A DNA stretch of 64,000 nucleotides from contig JAGVLQ010000002.1 in NCBI GenBank assembly GCA_020054235.1, forward strand, positions 27,992 through 91,991, read 5' to 3'. Within the stretch, counting starts at the first letter, position 1. Every line of letters starts with the position of its first letter. The translations under genes were made by a program, and so were the position numbers. Below are positions 17,388-26,549 of the stretch, piece after piece. Origin of the DNA: Candidatus Babeliales bacterium. Lineage in GTDB: Bacteria; Babelota; Babeliae; Babelales; JACPOV01. Under the pieces are notes generated by a model. It made no database searches. It saw nothing but the letters and a program-made list of their open reading frames with translations, and was not told where the DNA came from.

Positions 17388-19382
17388 TTAAAAAATATCA
17401 TCCATAGGAAGTTCACGTTGCGGAGCTCGAGGATCTTGTATGTGTTTTATTGTAGCATTTTTGTACAAAGAAGCAATAAAACCCCTTATATGAAGGTCTT
17501 TTTTCTCTTTGTAAAGCTGTTTAAGAACCTCTTGCTTTTTGTCTTTGAATAAAACCCAATCAAATGGTTCAACCGCATCTAATTGTGCTATATAACCTCC
17601 CTTGGCTGTGGTTGCCTTACTGGTTGCACCTACAACATCAGATACAAAGAAAAGCCCTCTAACAGGAATCCCTTGTTTTTCTAGTTTTTCCATTTCTTCT
17701 GCTGATTCCTTTTTAAGCCAATCGGTAGCAATAATCTGCAAACTATCACGTTGCGCAATATCATTCATCGAAACTGTTTTAAGGGCACACTCAAAGTTTT
17801 TAACGGCCTTATCTAAAGCTTCTTGAGCCTTTTTGATATAAAGATCTTCTTTAACAGAATTTTTAATTTCTTCCAACTGCGGCTCTCGAGCTTTTTCGAT
17901 AGCATTCACCGTTATCAATAAACCATTTCCCCCTTCATCAAAGGAAGATGCCCATGCTCCTTTTTTCAATTTGAATGATTTTTTTGACAGGGCCGATTCG
18001 GTTAAATTGATATTGACAACATCAATTTTGGTACCTTTTTTGGCAGCAACAAAAGAATCGATTGCCTTTTGTTCAGACTTCATGGCAGCAAGAGCACGAT
18101 CAGCTTCCTTAGTAAATTGTTGCTTAAATTTTTGCCGCAACAACGTTTGCTCTATATCTTTTTTTAGTCCAGCCAGAGGTTTAAAAGTCGGAGCTTTGCG
18201 TTCAACTCGTTGTAACAATTCGATACCTTCGTTCGTAGCTACAAGATCAGAAACTTCATTATCTTTCTGAAGTTTCAAGGCAGCACGCCAGAACATAGCA
18301 TCTTTATCGCCTCGCTTTACAAAACCAAGCATACCACCATGCGTAGCGGTTTCTTTATCATCAGAATGCTCTTGTGCCAATTTTTCAAAAAGAGTCGGGT
18401 CCTTATCCAGCTGCTGTTTGATTTCTCGTGCTTTTTTTTCGATCATTGGAGCAGCAGAACCTTCTTCGATTTTGAAAAGAATGCGACGTAATTTTATCTG
18501 TACCGGTGTTTCAACAAACTGTTCTTTTTTGTGCTTTTCATAATATTGCTGAATTGCCTTTTCGCCTATTGTTATACCAAAATCTTTTGGAGCGAATGAC
18601 CAATAGGTAACCGAGCGTTGTTCTGGAATCCAATAACGCTTTGCGGTTTTATTTTCATGGTTAAAGAACGTTGTAAGCTCCTCATCAGTAAGCGTAGTAG
18701 TTCGTACTTCTTTTAAGTATTTATCAAAAGGAACAACTAAGATGGAGTATTTGCGCTTCAGAAAATTTGAAACAAAATAATTTTCAGCCTCTTTTGGAGA
18801 AATATAAACACTGGTAGCTACAAGATCGGCAACTATTTTACGGCAAAGCGCTTGTTCTAAATTTTTTTCAAAATCGGCCATGGTTTGACCATGAGCGGTA
18901 AGCCAGGAATGTAAAACTGTAGCATTTATAGTACCTTGCTGAGTGAGCGCTTGTAATGGAATAACATCACGCAACTCATTAACCACAAAAGATGGATCAT
19001 TGAGCTTTTGCATAACAAATTCTGAGGAAAGATCCAAGTTCATTGCTCGAGCAACTTGATTAAGCAATTCTTGATTAATCAGCGTTTTTAGGGCGATTTG
19101 CTGTGGATTATCCAGGCCCATCATTTTAAGCAAATTGTCAGCAAATTGCCCGTATCGTTGTTTGAGCATTGCTATATATTCATATTCCTGCGCCAGACGC
19201 TGTTCGTATTCCTTATGAGAAATATCAACATCATTGATGCTCATAATCACCGAAGGGTTCGGCTTAGCCCCTCGAAAAAGCGGCGAAAATAATATGGTTC
19301 CACCACTCATAGAAACAAGAATAATTAACAGAAAAACGCGGTACAATCTACTTTTTAGTACTTTTTCACGAATTGCAGCCAT
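17388..19382 (-). CDS. PpiD/SurA-like membrane-anchored peptidyl-prolyl isomerase
   Basis: 664 residues. One N-terminal membrane helix (VFLLIILVSMSGGTILFSPLF, about 15-35) is followed by a SurA_N-like helical chaperone region and a parvulin domain around residues 290-390 (PVQIKLRRILFKIEE to HGGMLGFVKRGD). A long C-terminal helical region completes the PpiD-like layout. The role is folding of proteins at the outer face of the inner membrane, which fits a genome with many exported proteins. Its start overlaps the end of the upstream SPOR gene by 17 bases. PpiD is the nearest named family; equivalence is inferred. Confidence 0.85.
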   Translation of the reverse strand: MAAIREKVLKSRLYRVFLLIILVSMSGGTILFSPLFRGAKPNPSVIMSINDVDISHKEYEQRLAQEYEYIAMLKQRYGQFADNLLKMMGLDNPQQIALKTLINQELLNQVARAMNLDLSSEFVMQKLNDPSFVVNELRDVIPLQALTQQGTINATVLHSWLTAHGQTMADFEKNLEQALCRKIVADLVATSVYISPKEAENYFVSNFLKRKYSILVVPFDKYLKEVRTTTLTDEELTTFFNHENKTAKRYWIPEQRSVTYWSFAPKDFGITIGEKAIQQYYEKHKKEQFVETPVQIKLRRILFKIEEGSAAPMIEKKAREIKQQLDKDPTLFEKLAQEHSDDKETATHGGMLGFVKRGDKDAMFWRAALKLQKDNEVSDLVATNEGIELLQRVERKAPTFKPLAGLKKDIEQTLLRQKFKQQFTKEADRALAAMKSEQKAIDSFVAAKKGTKIDVVNINLTESALSKKSFKLKKGAWASSFDEGGNGLLITVNAIEKAREPQLEEIKNSVKEDLYIKKAQEALDKAVKNFECALKTVSMNDIAQRDSLQIIATDWLKKESAEEMEKLEKQGIPVRGLFFVSDVVGATSKATTAKGGYIAQLDAVEPFDWVLFKDKKQEVLKQLYKEKKDLHIRGFIASLYKNATIKHIQDPRAPQRELPMDDIF

Positions 19383-19920
19383 TATCTACCTTTACGATAC
19401 GAATGTCATGTAATTTAACAATCTTTTTGATGCCAGCAACCACCGACTGTAGCTCTTCCGGGGAACTATACGAATCGGTTACTACTTGGTACCAGTGCAC
19501 TACCTTAGCGCCTTTAGCATGAGGTACCGTTGCCTTATGTTTGATAATAGTAGTATTAATTCCATTTCTTTGCAATCTGTTTACTACTTCTTGTGCGCCA
19601 TTTAGCGTGCCAAAGCTGACTAGTTGCGCATAAAATTTTCCGAATACATTTCCCTGAGATTCATAATTAGCATCCCTAACAACTTCAGGGGCTGAAGGGC
19701 CCTGTTGTACCGGTTGCATATCAGCAAATGCCTGTAAAACGTGTTCACCAAAAAGATTTTGCTTATGAATCTCTGAAAACTCTTGCATAGCTTTACGTTT
19801 TCCTAACAAATAGCCAATCATAAAAATAAGAAATCCCACCAATAACAAAAAAGAGACAATATGGCTGAGTGTTTTTTTGCTCATTATAAGATGATCATGA
19901 TTATTGTTCAATTCATGCAT
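19366..19920 (-). CDS. SPOR-domain membrane protein
   Basis: 184 residues. A single membrane helix (SFLLLVGFLIFMIGYLLG, about 24-41) is followed by a linker and a C-terminal SPOR-like domain: FYAQLVSFGTLNGAQEVVNRL, then WYQVVTDSYSSPEELQSVV. SPOR domains bind denuded peptidoglycan at division sites, so this is probably a divisome or envelope protein. The start is uncertain: ATG at 19920 (used here) or 19884, neither with a good ribosome-binding site. It lies 12 bases after miaA and overlaps the ppiD-like gene. Confidence 0.75.
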   Translation of the reverse strand: MHELNNNHDHLIMSKKTLSHIVSFLLLVGFLIFMIGYLLGKRKAMQEFSEIHKQNLFGEHVLQAFADMQPVQQGPSAPEVVRDANYESQGNVFGKFYAQLVSFGTLNGAQEVVNRLQRNGINTTIIKHKATVPHAKGAKVVHWYQVVTDSYSSPEELQSVVAGIKKIVKLHDIRIVKVDNGCNS

Positions 19921-19931
19921 AATGCATCGCT

Positions 19932-20879
19932 TTATCTAAAAAATTCTTTATTGTTCAATATCTGTTTTATATATACCTGAGCAGTTATATTCGTCAAGTT
20001 TATTTCTTCTACTAATGAAGAGCTATCTTGGTTATGATATTCCAATTTTTTCCGTAACATACGCCAAAATGTCATCTGTCGTTTTGCATAATTGCGACAT
20101 TTTTGCGCAATGGTACTTACAAGATTTTCATAAAAAATCGCCGTTTGAGGACCTTGCAAAAAAGAGAAGATATCATCATATCCTATAATTTTTTTTTCTT
20201 TCAAAAAAGATTCCCATGCGGTGCATTGTAACCTCCTAACTTCTGCTATCCACCCTTCATCCATCATCAAATTAACTCGTTTATTAATACGTGCATAAAG
20301 ATCCTCACGATCTCGTGTTATGCACAGTAAAAAAAAGGAGGCTAAAGGTTTGTAACAAGGTGCACGCTTAGAAGGCTTTTCTCCCGTAGTAGCCCATATT
20401 TCTAAGGCACGAAGTATCCGATAGCGGTCATGGTAATGAATTTTTTGCGCTCGCTCAGGATCGATTTTTTGCAACAAAAGCCAGAGGTTTTTCGTATCCT
20501 GATTTTCAAATTCATGAACTGTTTTAATTTTTGATTGTTGTTGCGGTGAAAAAAAGAGAGACGAAACATAAAATCCACTGCCACCAACCACTATCGGCAA
20601 ATTTCCCCGTTGCCAAATCTCTTCCAGCAAAACAGAAACTTTTTCCCGAAACTGCATCACGGTTAAATCTATAGGTTCATCGAGAATATCAAATAAATGA
20701 TGAGCAATAGAACTCTGATGCCAGGCCGGCTTTGCGGTGCCAATGGAAAGTGGCTTATAAAATTGCCCGACATCAGCATTAATGATTTCTCCTCGAACCT
20801 TGTCAGCCAATTCCAAAGAAAAATCTGTTTTACCAACACCAGTAGGACCATAGAGAACTACAATACGCCTTTGAACCAT
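19932..20879 (-). CDS. miaA: tRNA dimethylallyltransferase MiaA
   Basis: 315 residues, normal length. The P-loop GPTGVGKT (10-17), the substrate loop ADVGQFYKPLSIGTAKP and the later RDREDLYARINKRVNLMMDEG block match MiaA. The enzyme adds a dimethylallyl group to A37 of tRNAs reading UNN codons. No genes for the methylthio step are in view. It directly abuts the carD-like gene upstream with no gap. Confidence 0.95.
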   Translation of the reverse strand: MVQRRIVVLYGPTGVGKTDFSLELADKVRGEIINADVGQFYKPLSIGTAKPAWHQSSIAHHLFDILDEPIDLTVMQFREKVSVLLEEIWQRGNLPIVVGGSGFYVSSLFFSPQQQSKIKTVHEFENQDTKNLWLLLQKIDPERAQKIHYHDRYRILRALEIWATTGEKPSKRAPCYKPLASFFLLCITRDREDLYARINKRVNLMMDEGWIAEVRRLQCTAWESFLKEKKIIGYDDIFSFLQGPQTAIFYENLVSTIAQKCRNYAKRQMTFWRMLRKKLEYHNQDSSSLVEEINLTNITAQVYIKQILNNKEFFR

Positions 20880-21416
20880 TTAAACTGTTTTTTGTGTAAT
20901 AGTTTTAGTATTATTTTCAATCATAGTATTAAAAAAAGAGCGTAAGCATTCAATCGCTTTTTCTTCACCAAATTTTTTTACTAAAGCAATTTCTTCGGCC
21001 AGCAGCACCTCTGTTTGATTTAAAAGATTTTTTTCACAAAATGATAATTCTTTATAGAGTTCAATTTGTTTGAGCTCACGATAAATTTCAGAAATGTGTT
21101 TCAAGTCACCAGTGCGTAATTTAGATTGATATTCTTTATTGCGCTGCTTCCAATTGCCAAGCGCACCATCAACTCTTCTCTTTTTTGGCGGTTGCGCAAG
21201 AAATTCAAAAACATCATCAATTTTTTCCTGAGAAGTCAAAGGACGTAAACTATTTTGACCAAGAGAAGAAGTAGGAACCAAAATGGTCATTTCTTTATTA
21301 ATAAATTTGAGTTCATAAAACGCTGTCACTTTATCGCCAACTATTTTTTTTATGATGCGATTAATTTTTGCAACACCATGACCAGAGTAGACAACTCTAT
21401 CATTCAGATTGAACAT
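20880..21416 (-). CDS. CarD/CdnL-family transcription regulator
   Basis: 178 residues. The N-terminal RNA-polymerase-interacting domain begins FNLNDRVVYSGHGVAKI and runs to about residue 65, followed by a helical DNA-binding domain with GNWKQRNKEYQSKLRTGDL, the usual CarD landmark. CarD-type proteins bind RNA polymerase beta and stabilise open promoter complexes, especially at rRNA promoters. It is the first gene of the minus-strand run that continues with miaA. Confidence 0.88.
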   Translation of the reverse strand: MFNLNDRVVYSGHGVAKINRIIKKIVGDKVTAFYELKFINKEMTILVPTSSLGQNSLRPLTSQEKIDDVFEFLAQPPKKRRVDGALGNWKQRNKEYQSKLRTGDLKHISEIYRELKQIELYKELSFCEKNLLNQTEVLLAEEIALVKKFGEEKAIECLRSFFNTMIENNTKTITQKTV

Positions 21417-21769
21417 AGGGAATACCTTTTTTTAGAATCCCAGACCAACCAGCATAGAGCTTTTACTTGTACGAAATAAAGTATACCATAATATTTGTAA
21501 GTTTTGAATTATAAGGCAAAATTAAATAAGTAAAAAAACAAGAACAAGAATAAAAAATAAAAGAAGTTTAAGCAGGGGCCCTGCCAAAAAGAATATGAAA
21601 GCAAAAGAATTAAATTTTGCCTAAATTTTTTTCTTTTTTAAGATTATGCTCCAAAAATTTTCTATCATGAAAAAACAAGGCTTTTAAATTTTATTAATTT
21701 TTTTGCAAGTAAATTTTTACGTCGCACTTATTTTTCTGCTAAAATTTATAAAAAACGAAAAATGATATT
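21417..21769. other. Gene-free region between divergent carD-like and flippase genes
   Basis: 353 bases, very AT-rich, with no credible reading frame. The only notable structure is the short perfect palindrome GCAGGGGCCCTGC (21572-21584). The ends probably hold the divergent promoters; no convincing -35 box was found. Confidence 0.5.
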
Positions 21770-23149
21770 ATGAACTTTAATCAACTGCTCGAAAAATTTA
21801 ACAGCGGTATTAATTGGAATGCCTATTTTTACGCTACCCATAAAATAACCGCGACAGTCGTTATATTCCTTCTTTACAATAAACTTGATCTCTCCTCTTT
21901 TGCTGCATGGGCAAATATTAATAGCATCATCTTTCTTATTTTATTGTGGGCCGATCTTGGCTTTCGGAAATCAATCCCACGCTATGCACCGGTTTTTTTA
22001 AAGAATGCCCAAGCGCATAAAATTTTTATTCGTTCACTCATTCTCTGTCAAATTACCATTCTGGTTATGACAATGCCTTTTTTATATTATAGTAGCAAAT
22101 CTCTACAGACAACACTGAACATTGACAACATTTATGCTTTTAGCATAATTCCCTTTATTTTTCTGACTGAGGGGCTTATAGCAATCTTACGATTAATTTA
22201 TCATGCTCACTTTGAACAAAAGTTTTTCAATCTCCTAACATCTTTTATGCTTATTACTGAAACACTGATCAATATAGGATTAATTTTTTTAACCAATGAA
22301 AATGCACGGCTCTTATCTAATATTTTTTTAACGAAAACAATCATGAGCAGCATTACCATAATTTTTTTAGCAAGTTCATTAAAAAAAATATATGCCATCA
22401 AACAGCATGAAATTATCGATACGCGACAATTAACCAAAGACTTTATCGTTCATTCATTGGTTATGTGGTTAACCAGTACCTTGCGAAGCCTTTCAGAGCG
22501 AAATTTCATGATACCTTTGCTTACCTATATGTTCGGACCTCTTCTTGCCAGTGCTTACAAAATTGCAAATGATAGCGCATTGATTTTCCAGCGCATCGTG
22601 CTCAAAACAGTCGGGACCGCTGACACGACATTTTTGTCATACGTTGAAGTAGCACCGGAAGAGAAAAAACTCACAGAAGTTGCGTTCAAAAAATTAGCAA
22701 CCAAGATGGCCGCGCTCCGCCTTCCCCTTTTAGGAATTATTGGATTAATCATGTGCTGGTTTTTTATACAAAAAAATAATACCCTTGTTTTTCATATATT
22801 TTGTATTATTAGTATAAGCTATCTTCTTGAAGCAATGTTGTTACCCTACGAGCGCGTGTTAGAAGTGAAGCGGTCGTATCGCGCACTTATGCATATCTAC
22901 CTTTTTTATGCGTTATTATTACTATTCCTTATTATAAGTTTAAGTACCACGTTGATTGGTCTAAGGACTGCTATCGCCCTTCTATGTTGCGTACGATTGG
23001 TTAGTATGTTTATGATGGCTTATGCTGCGTTCATTCATTTTTCCGTTCACTTTCCTTTTAATTCATTTTTTTTGTTTTTAAAGAGGATACTGTATAGCGG
23101 TATTGTTCTTATACCTTTTATATTTATCGTTAAGTTCCTTATAAACTAA
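21770..23149 (+). CDS. Polysaccharide/lipid flippase-like membrane protein (MVF/Wzx type)
   Basis: 459 residues with about 12 hydrophobic helices. The N-terminal helix pair, followed by WADLGFRKSIPRYAPVF and the basic loop, resembles O-antigen and teichoic-acid flippases of the MOP superfamily, which carry lipid-linked sugars across the inner membrane. No glycosyltransferase genes flank it, so its substrate is open. It is preceded by a gene-free region and followed by 700 gene-free bases, so it is probably a single-gene unit. Confidence 0.78.
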   Translation: MNFNQLLEKFNSGINWNAYFYATHKITATVVIFLLYNKLDLSSFAAWANINSIIFLILLWADLGFRKSIPRYAPVFLKNAQAHKIFIRSLILCQITILVMTMPFLYYSSKSLQTTLNIDNIYAFSIIPFIFLTEGLIAILRLIYHAHFEQKFFNLLTSFMLITETLINIGLIFLTNENARLLSNIFLTKTIMSSITIIFLASSLKKIYAIKQHEIIDTRQLTKDFIVHSLVMWLTSTLRSLSERNFMIPLLTYMFGPLLASAYKIANDSALIFQRIVLKTVGTADTTFLSYVEVAPEEKKLTEVAFKKLATKMAALRLPLLGIIGLIMCWFFIQKNNTLVFHIFCIISISYLLEAMLLPYERVLEVKRSYRALMHIYLFYALLLLFLIISLSTTLIGLRTAIALLCCVRLVSMFMMAYAAFIHFSVHFPFNSFFLFLKRILYSGIVLIPFIFIVKFLIN

Positions 23150-23178
23150 TTAGTAAATGAGAATAATCTTTTTATCCC

Positions 23179-23226
23179 GTTCGTGGTGAGTGATTTGTGA
23201 AACAAATCGTATCGAACCATACGAAC
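23179..23226. repeat. Imperfect inverted repeat, REP-like hairpin
   Basis: GTTCGT (23179-23184) pairs with ACGAAC (23221-23226), inner GGT with ACC, and the top stem ATTTG-TGAAA-CAAAT closes the loop. The long stem with internal loops resembles an extragenic palindromic element; no second full copy was found in the window. Confidence 0.5.
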
Positions 23227-23445
23227 TCCTTATTGGAGAGTAGTATTTATAATTATTCCTTATAAAATTTATAAAGTTTTTCTTTGCTTCAAAGTTTGCC
23301 TTCGCTAGATTATCACGAAGTCAAGCCCAGCAGCCTGGGCTAACGTAGTTATACTTCATATGAAACTTCGAAGCATCAACCGTGTGCGCAAAAATGGCTG
23401 ATGGGCGCGGACGGAGTGTCGCGAAGGTTCCAGCACCTGTCCTTT

Positions 23446-23473
23446 AATCAAAGCTTTTGCAAAAGCTTTGATT
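23446..23473. repeat. Perfect 28-base palindrome
   Basis: The left arm AATCAAAGCTTTTG is the exact reverse complement of the right arm that follows it with no spacer. No T-run follows, so it is not a standard terminator. Confidence 0.75.
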
Positions 23474-23775
23474 ATTCATTATAAAAATTGGATCACCTGG
23501 CCTCAGAATTTTTCATAAGCATAAAAATGTGAGTCACTTTCACTCATATAATCTGCAAAAAATTAATTCAAAATTAATACAACCCTATCCTATTCAATAA
23601 ATTGCACCGGCGAAGCGCACAAAGATTTTCGCCGTACCGACGATCAAAGAATTTTCCTGAATAATGCGTTATGCGACAAAATTACAAAAAAGCTCTCTCA
23701 ATTTAAAAATAAATATTTACCCATAAAAAACTAGGGCCCTTTTTGCCTATAACTAAAGCTTTTTTAAGAAAACCC

Positions 23776-23805
23776 TTGCACCCATCCCATGAAATTTGTT
23801 ACAGT
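23776..23805 (+). promoter_or_regulatory. Putative promoter of the small secreted protein gene
   Basis: TTGCAC (23776-23781), an 18-base spacer and TACAGT (23800-23805). The same layout, including the sequence between the boxes, recurs before the related gene at 26027. Confidence 0.6.
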
Positions 23806-23853
23806 TAGTAATAATTTTTATGGTTGTTATTTAAATAAAAAAAGGAGAAAAAA

Positions 23854-24336
23854 ATGAAAACAACATTAAAATATAGCTTATCTATATTAACAATCATGAG
23901 CACCTGCCTAACGCATAAGGCAAGCTTTACTGCTGAAGAAAAACTAGAGAATGTTCATCAAATAAGTATTACTATTGTAAATAATACAAATGAAAAATTT
24001 ACAATAATGAGCAACACTAATACATTAAGCACAGTACAAGCTCAAAGCACAACACCTAAATTGAATATTCCACTAAAATTCGATTCACAATCGGGTATAA
24101 TTGAGCCAAAATCAAATTTAAAGCTTGTAAATACAACTACAAAAAAAGAATACCCTTTTGATTTCGCTGTTTCTTTTAGAGATACATACAAATTAGCCGC
24201 AGCATTCAATAACAAAAGAATAGATGAAAACATAGATTTAGGGAAACAAGGAGAACTAGGAATCAACTTTGAACTAACGCTAGAAGGAAATAATCTCCAA
24301 GATTCAACCCTTGATTTCACAGCTCGAGTAAAATAA
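23854..24336 (+). CDS. Small secreted protein, 'NNT' family member 1
   Basis: 160 residues with AAAGGAGAAAAAA before the ATG. The signal peptide covers about residues 1-24. The mature part looks beta-rich: an early strand with ISITIVNNTNEKFTI and a C-terminal strand pair, INFELTLEGNNLQDSTLDF. The same two landmarks occur in the proteins at 26027-26548 (AISIFNETNSDYTF, IELNLRGASLKNSKFYY) and 38511-38951 (INLTINNNTDTPFDI, IILDFNNTDLLHSTF), so the three are relatives. Function is unknown; an immunoglobulin-like or pilus-like beta fold is only a guess. An intrinsic terminator follows. Confidence 0.75.
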   Translation: MKTTLKYSLSILTIMSTCLTHKASFTAEEKLENVHQISITIVNNTNEKFTIMSNTNTLSTVQAQSTTPKLNIPLKFDSQSGIIEPKSNLKLVNTTTKKEYPFDFAVSFRDTYKLAAAFNNKRIDENIDLGKQGELGINFELTLEGNNLQDSTLDFTARVK

Positions 24337-24342
24337 ACGATC

Positions 24343-24369
24343 AGGGCAGCAACCCTGCCCTTCTTTTTT
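24343..24369 (+). terminator. Intrinsic terminator
   Basis: AGGGCAG/CTGCCCT stem with a CAACC loop, followed by TCTTTTTT, directly after the secreted protein gene. It overlaps the stop of the convergent ATPase gene. Confidence 0.8.
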
Positions 24370-25717
24370 ACCCAATCAAATAGTCAAATGCCTTTTGCAT
24401 TATTGGCTGCTCGGCACTGGCAACTACTGCAACAGCATACAATGGATATGAATGTATTTTTTCAAACATTGAATAATTAAGTTGCGAAAAGCGAAGGCCG
24501 TATGCGCTCTTATGGCTTTCCATAAAAATCTGCAGACTTTTTAATGTTTTTCCAGAGCCAGCTTTAACTTCAATGGGAATAATCTCACCGCCCTTATGGA
24601 GCAAATAATCAACTTCAGCCTGGCTTGCGCGTGATTCACGGTGCCAATAATAAAGATATTTGCGCATGGTAGGATCACTGTAGGCTAAAAGTTCTTGGCC
24701 AACAAATGCTTCTACCAATGAGCCTTTATTGACAAATTCTGCAAGGGGATCTAAAATCCAACCGGCAATATCAGGCCCGAGAACAGTTTGGCACAAACCA
24801 ACATCAAGAAAAATTAGTTTGTAATCCATGAGATCAGCTTGTGCACCAAGTGGTATGCCAAAACCTGATGAATGAAAAACTTTATGCGCAATACCTGCCG
24901 TCGCCAACAAATCTAATGCTGGAGCAAGCTCTCGTTTACGGTACTCACCTTCAATGTCACTATATTTAAATTTTTTTCCTAACTGTAGTGGAATCTGATC
25001 AAAAAGTAATGCAACATATTTGATTTGATTTTTTTTTGCATACTTACCAAAATCTTGCCGATACGTATCTAACAAAATCTGATTAATACGCGTACATTGC
25101 AAAGCATCCTTCAATTCTTTCCAACAAAGCACTGTTTGTGGCATGCCTCCCAGTGCAAGATAATGGCCTACATACGCAAGTAATTTTTGATGCACCACTT
25201 CAGGCATTGGCGTTTCAAGGGTATGAGAAAATATTTCTTGTACTAACAATTTTTGGCCAAGCGCTGCTAAAAACTCAATAAATGAAAGCGGATATACATA
25301 AAGCGATTGCACCCTTCCAACCGGGATACCAACCTCTTCAATTACAAAATCTAATAACGATCCCGCTGCAATCACATGCAAAGCTGGCATAAGCTCATAA
25401 AAATAACGGAGAGCAGAAACAGCAGAAGGACAACTTTGAATTTCATCAAAAAAAAGTAATGTGTTGCCGGGAATTATCTCGCGACCAAAAAACAGCGCAA
25501 GCTCTTGGACAATTCTTTGTGGCTGCAAATCTTTTTCAAATATTTTATGCACTTGAGGCTGAAGCTCAAAATTCACCTCCAAAAAATTATCAAAATTTTT
25601 TCCTAAGGTACGTGCCGCATGCGTTTTACCTACTTGCCGAGCACCGCGCAGCAAAAGAGGCCGCCGCTGAGAATCTTGTTGCCAGGCTTTTAAAAAAACA
25701 TCTATGATACGCTTCAT
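24368..25717 (-). CDS. AAA_14/DUF4143 family ATPase
   Basis: 449 residues. The N-terminal AAA domain has Walker A GARQVGKT (about 25-32) and a Walker B-like LLFFDEIQ. The C-terminal DUF4143 domain has EAFVGQELLAY, HRESRASQAEVDYLL and IPIEVKAGSGKT, a pattern resembling the PD-(D/E)XK nuclease core (D..E-x-K). These proteins are common in gut, archaeal and symbiont genomes, often many per genome; their role is not settled. It stands alone, convergent with the secreted protein gene. Confidence 0.9.
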   Translation of the reverse strand: MKRIIDVFLKAWQQDSQRRPLLLRGARQVGKTHAARTLGKNFDNFLEVNFELQPQVHKIFEKDLQPQRIVQELALFFGREIIPGNTLLFFDEIQSCPSAVSALRYFYELMPALHVIAAGSLLDFVIEEVGIPVGRVQSLYVYPLSFIEFLAALGQKLLVQEIFSHTLETPMPEVVHQKLLAYVGHYLALGGMPQTVLCWKELKDALQCTRINQILLDTYRQDFGKYAKKNQIKYVALLFDQIPLQLGKKFKYSDIEGEYRKRELAPALDLLATAGIAHKVFHSSGFGIPLGAQADLMDYKLIFLDVGLCQTVLGPDIAGWILDPLAEFVNKGSLVEAFVGQELLAYSDPTMRKYLYYWHRESRASQAEVDYLLHKGGEIIPIEVKAGSGKTLKSLQIFMESHKSAYGLRFSQLNYSMFEKIHSYPLYAVAVVASAEQPIMQKAFDYLIG

Positions 25718-26026
25718 TTAGCATCTCCATGGTTAAAAATCAGGGTATTTTGAGCCAGCTTTTGGTCGAAAATCAAATACCAATTTATCATTTTTTGGTT
25801 AAAAATCAAACACTCTATGATTTTTCCAAAAGAGGCGATGTACCATTTTCCCCTGTAAATCCAACCTTTTTTAGCCAAACTCTTGCCCCTTTTCCCATAA
25901 ATTTATTACAATTATAATAATAAATAATAAATGATACTTAAATAAAAAAACGATAAAAAAAATGAAGAATATAATAAAATGCGGTCTTTTATCCCTTATG
26001 GTATTCCTTTGTGCCCAAAATATCTT
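25718..26026. other. Spacer with three copies of a TTAAAAATCA-like motif and a promoter
   Basis: Between the ATPase start and the secreted gene. GGTTAAAAATCA, GGTCGAAAATCA and GGTTAAAAATCA occur at about 25732, 25768 and 25797, near the ATPase start, and could be operator copies. A 62-codon open frame here has no binding site and is not considered a gene. Confidence 0.45.
25883..25912 (+). promoter_or_regulatory. Putative promoter, duplicate of the one at 23776
   Basis: TTGCCC (25883-25888), an 18-base spacer and TACAAT (25907-25912). The spacer (CCCATAAATTTAT) and the following TAATAA tract match the upstream region of the paralogous gene at 23854. Confidence 0.6.
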
Positions 26027-26030
26027 ATGA
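25962..26030 (+). CDS. 22-codon signal-peptide-like leader frame
   Basis: An ATG at 25962 occupies the place that the real start takes in the paralogue at 23854. It opens a frame (MKNIIKCGLLSLMVFLCAQN) that reads like a signal peptide and stops after 22 codons. Its TGA overlaps the ATG of the following secreted protein as ATGA. It is either a decayed start of the gene or a leader that couples translation. The expected GGAG has become CGAT. Confidence 0.4.
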   Translation: MKNIIKCGLLSLMVFLCAQNIL

Positions 26031-26548
26031 AAAATATAAAACAATTTTTATATATTACATTCATCATGCTTTCAAATTATCAACTTTCTGTTGGAGCAGA
26101 AATAAAGCTTCCTGCACCCACAGCAGCAATATCGATTTTTAATGAAACAAATTCTGATTATACATTTGCAATCAACAATGCCACAACCATGCTACAAAAA
26201 AATAAAAAATCCTTAATCTCTATACCATTAGTCCAGACTACTATTGCGCCAGCTACATGGCATACACAAGCAATACTTACCGATCAAACAAGCCAAAAAC
26301 AATATGGCATACAAATAACAATAACTAAAGACTCCTCACAGAATAATATTGTATTTACCGTCATACTCTATGACCAACAAAAATTCCAGCAAGAATTTGA
26401 AATCATAACTTGCTTAAAAGAAGAACTTAAAGAAGGAACAACCCCACTTGATCCATCAGTGATAGATAGCTATCATATAGAACTTAATTTACGCGGCGCC
26501 AGTTTAAAAAATTCAAAATTTTATTATACAGTTTCTTATCAAGAATAA
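26027..26548 (+). CDS. Small secreted protein, 'NNT' family member 2
   Basis: 173 residues from the ATG at 26027. The signal peptide covers about residues 1-24 (MKNIKQFLYITFIMLSNYQL, ending GA). The landmark strands AISIFNETNSDYTFAI and YHIELNLRGASLKNSKFYY align with family member 1 at 23854. It has no Shine-Dalgarno of its own and overlaps a short leader frame, so translation may depend on coupling or be weak. A longer in-frame start at 25979 would spoil the signal peptide. Function unknown. Confidence 0.68.
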   Translation: MKNIKQFLYITFIMLSNYQLSVGAEIKLPAPTAAISIFNETNSDYTFAINNATTMLQKNKKSLISIPLVQTTIAPATWHTQAILTDQTSQKQYGIQITITKDSSQNNIVFTVILYDQQKFQQEFEIITCLKEELKEGTTPLDPSVIDSYHIELNLRGASLKNSKFYYTVSYQE

Positions 26549-26549
26549 G

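Larger units (their letters stand above)
23150..23853. other. 700-base gene-free region rich in hairpins
   Basis: No reading frame of credible length. It holds an imperfect 48-base hairpin (23179-23226), the stem AGCCCAG/CTGGGCT (23324-23341), a perfect 28-base palindrome (23446-23473) and, at its end, the promoter of the next gene. Parts around 23380-23440 and 23600-23640 are richer in G and C than other spacers here, which suggests a decayed gene or mobile element. Confidence 0.5.

Noticed and set aside
25729..25917. 62-codon open frame upstream of the second NNT-family gene
   Set aside because: It contains the repeated TTAAAAATCA motifs and the promoter, and lacks a ribosome-binding site; it is better read as regulatory spacer.
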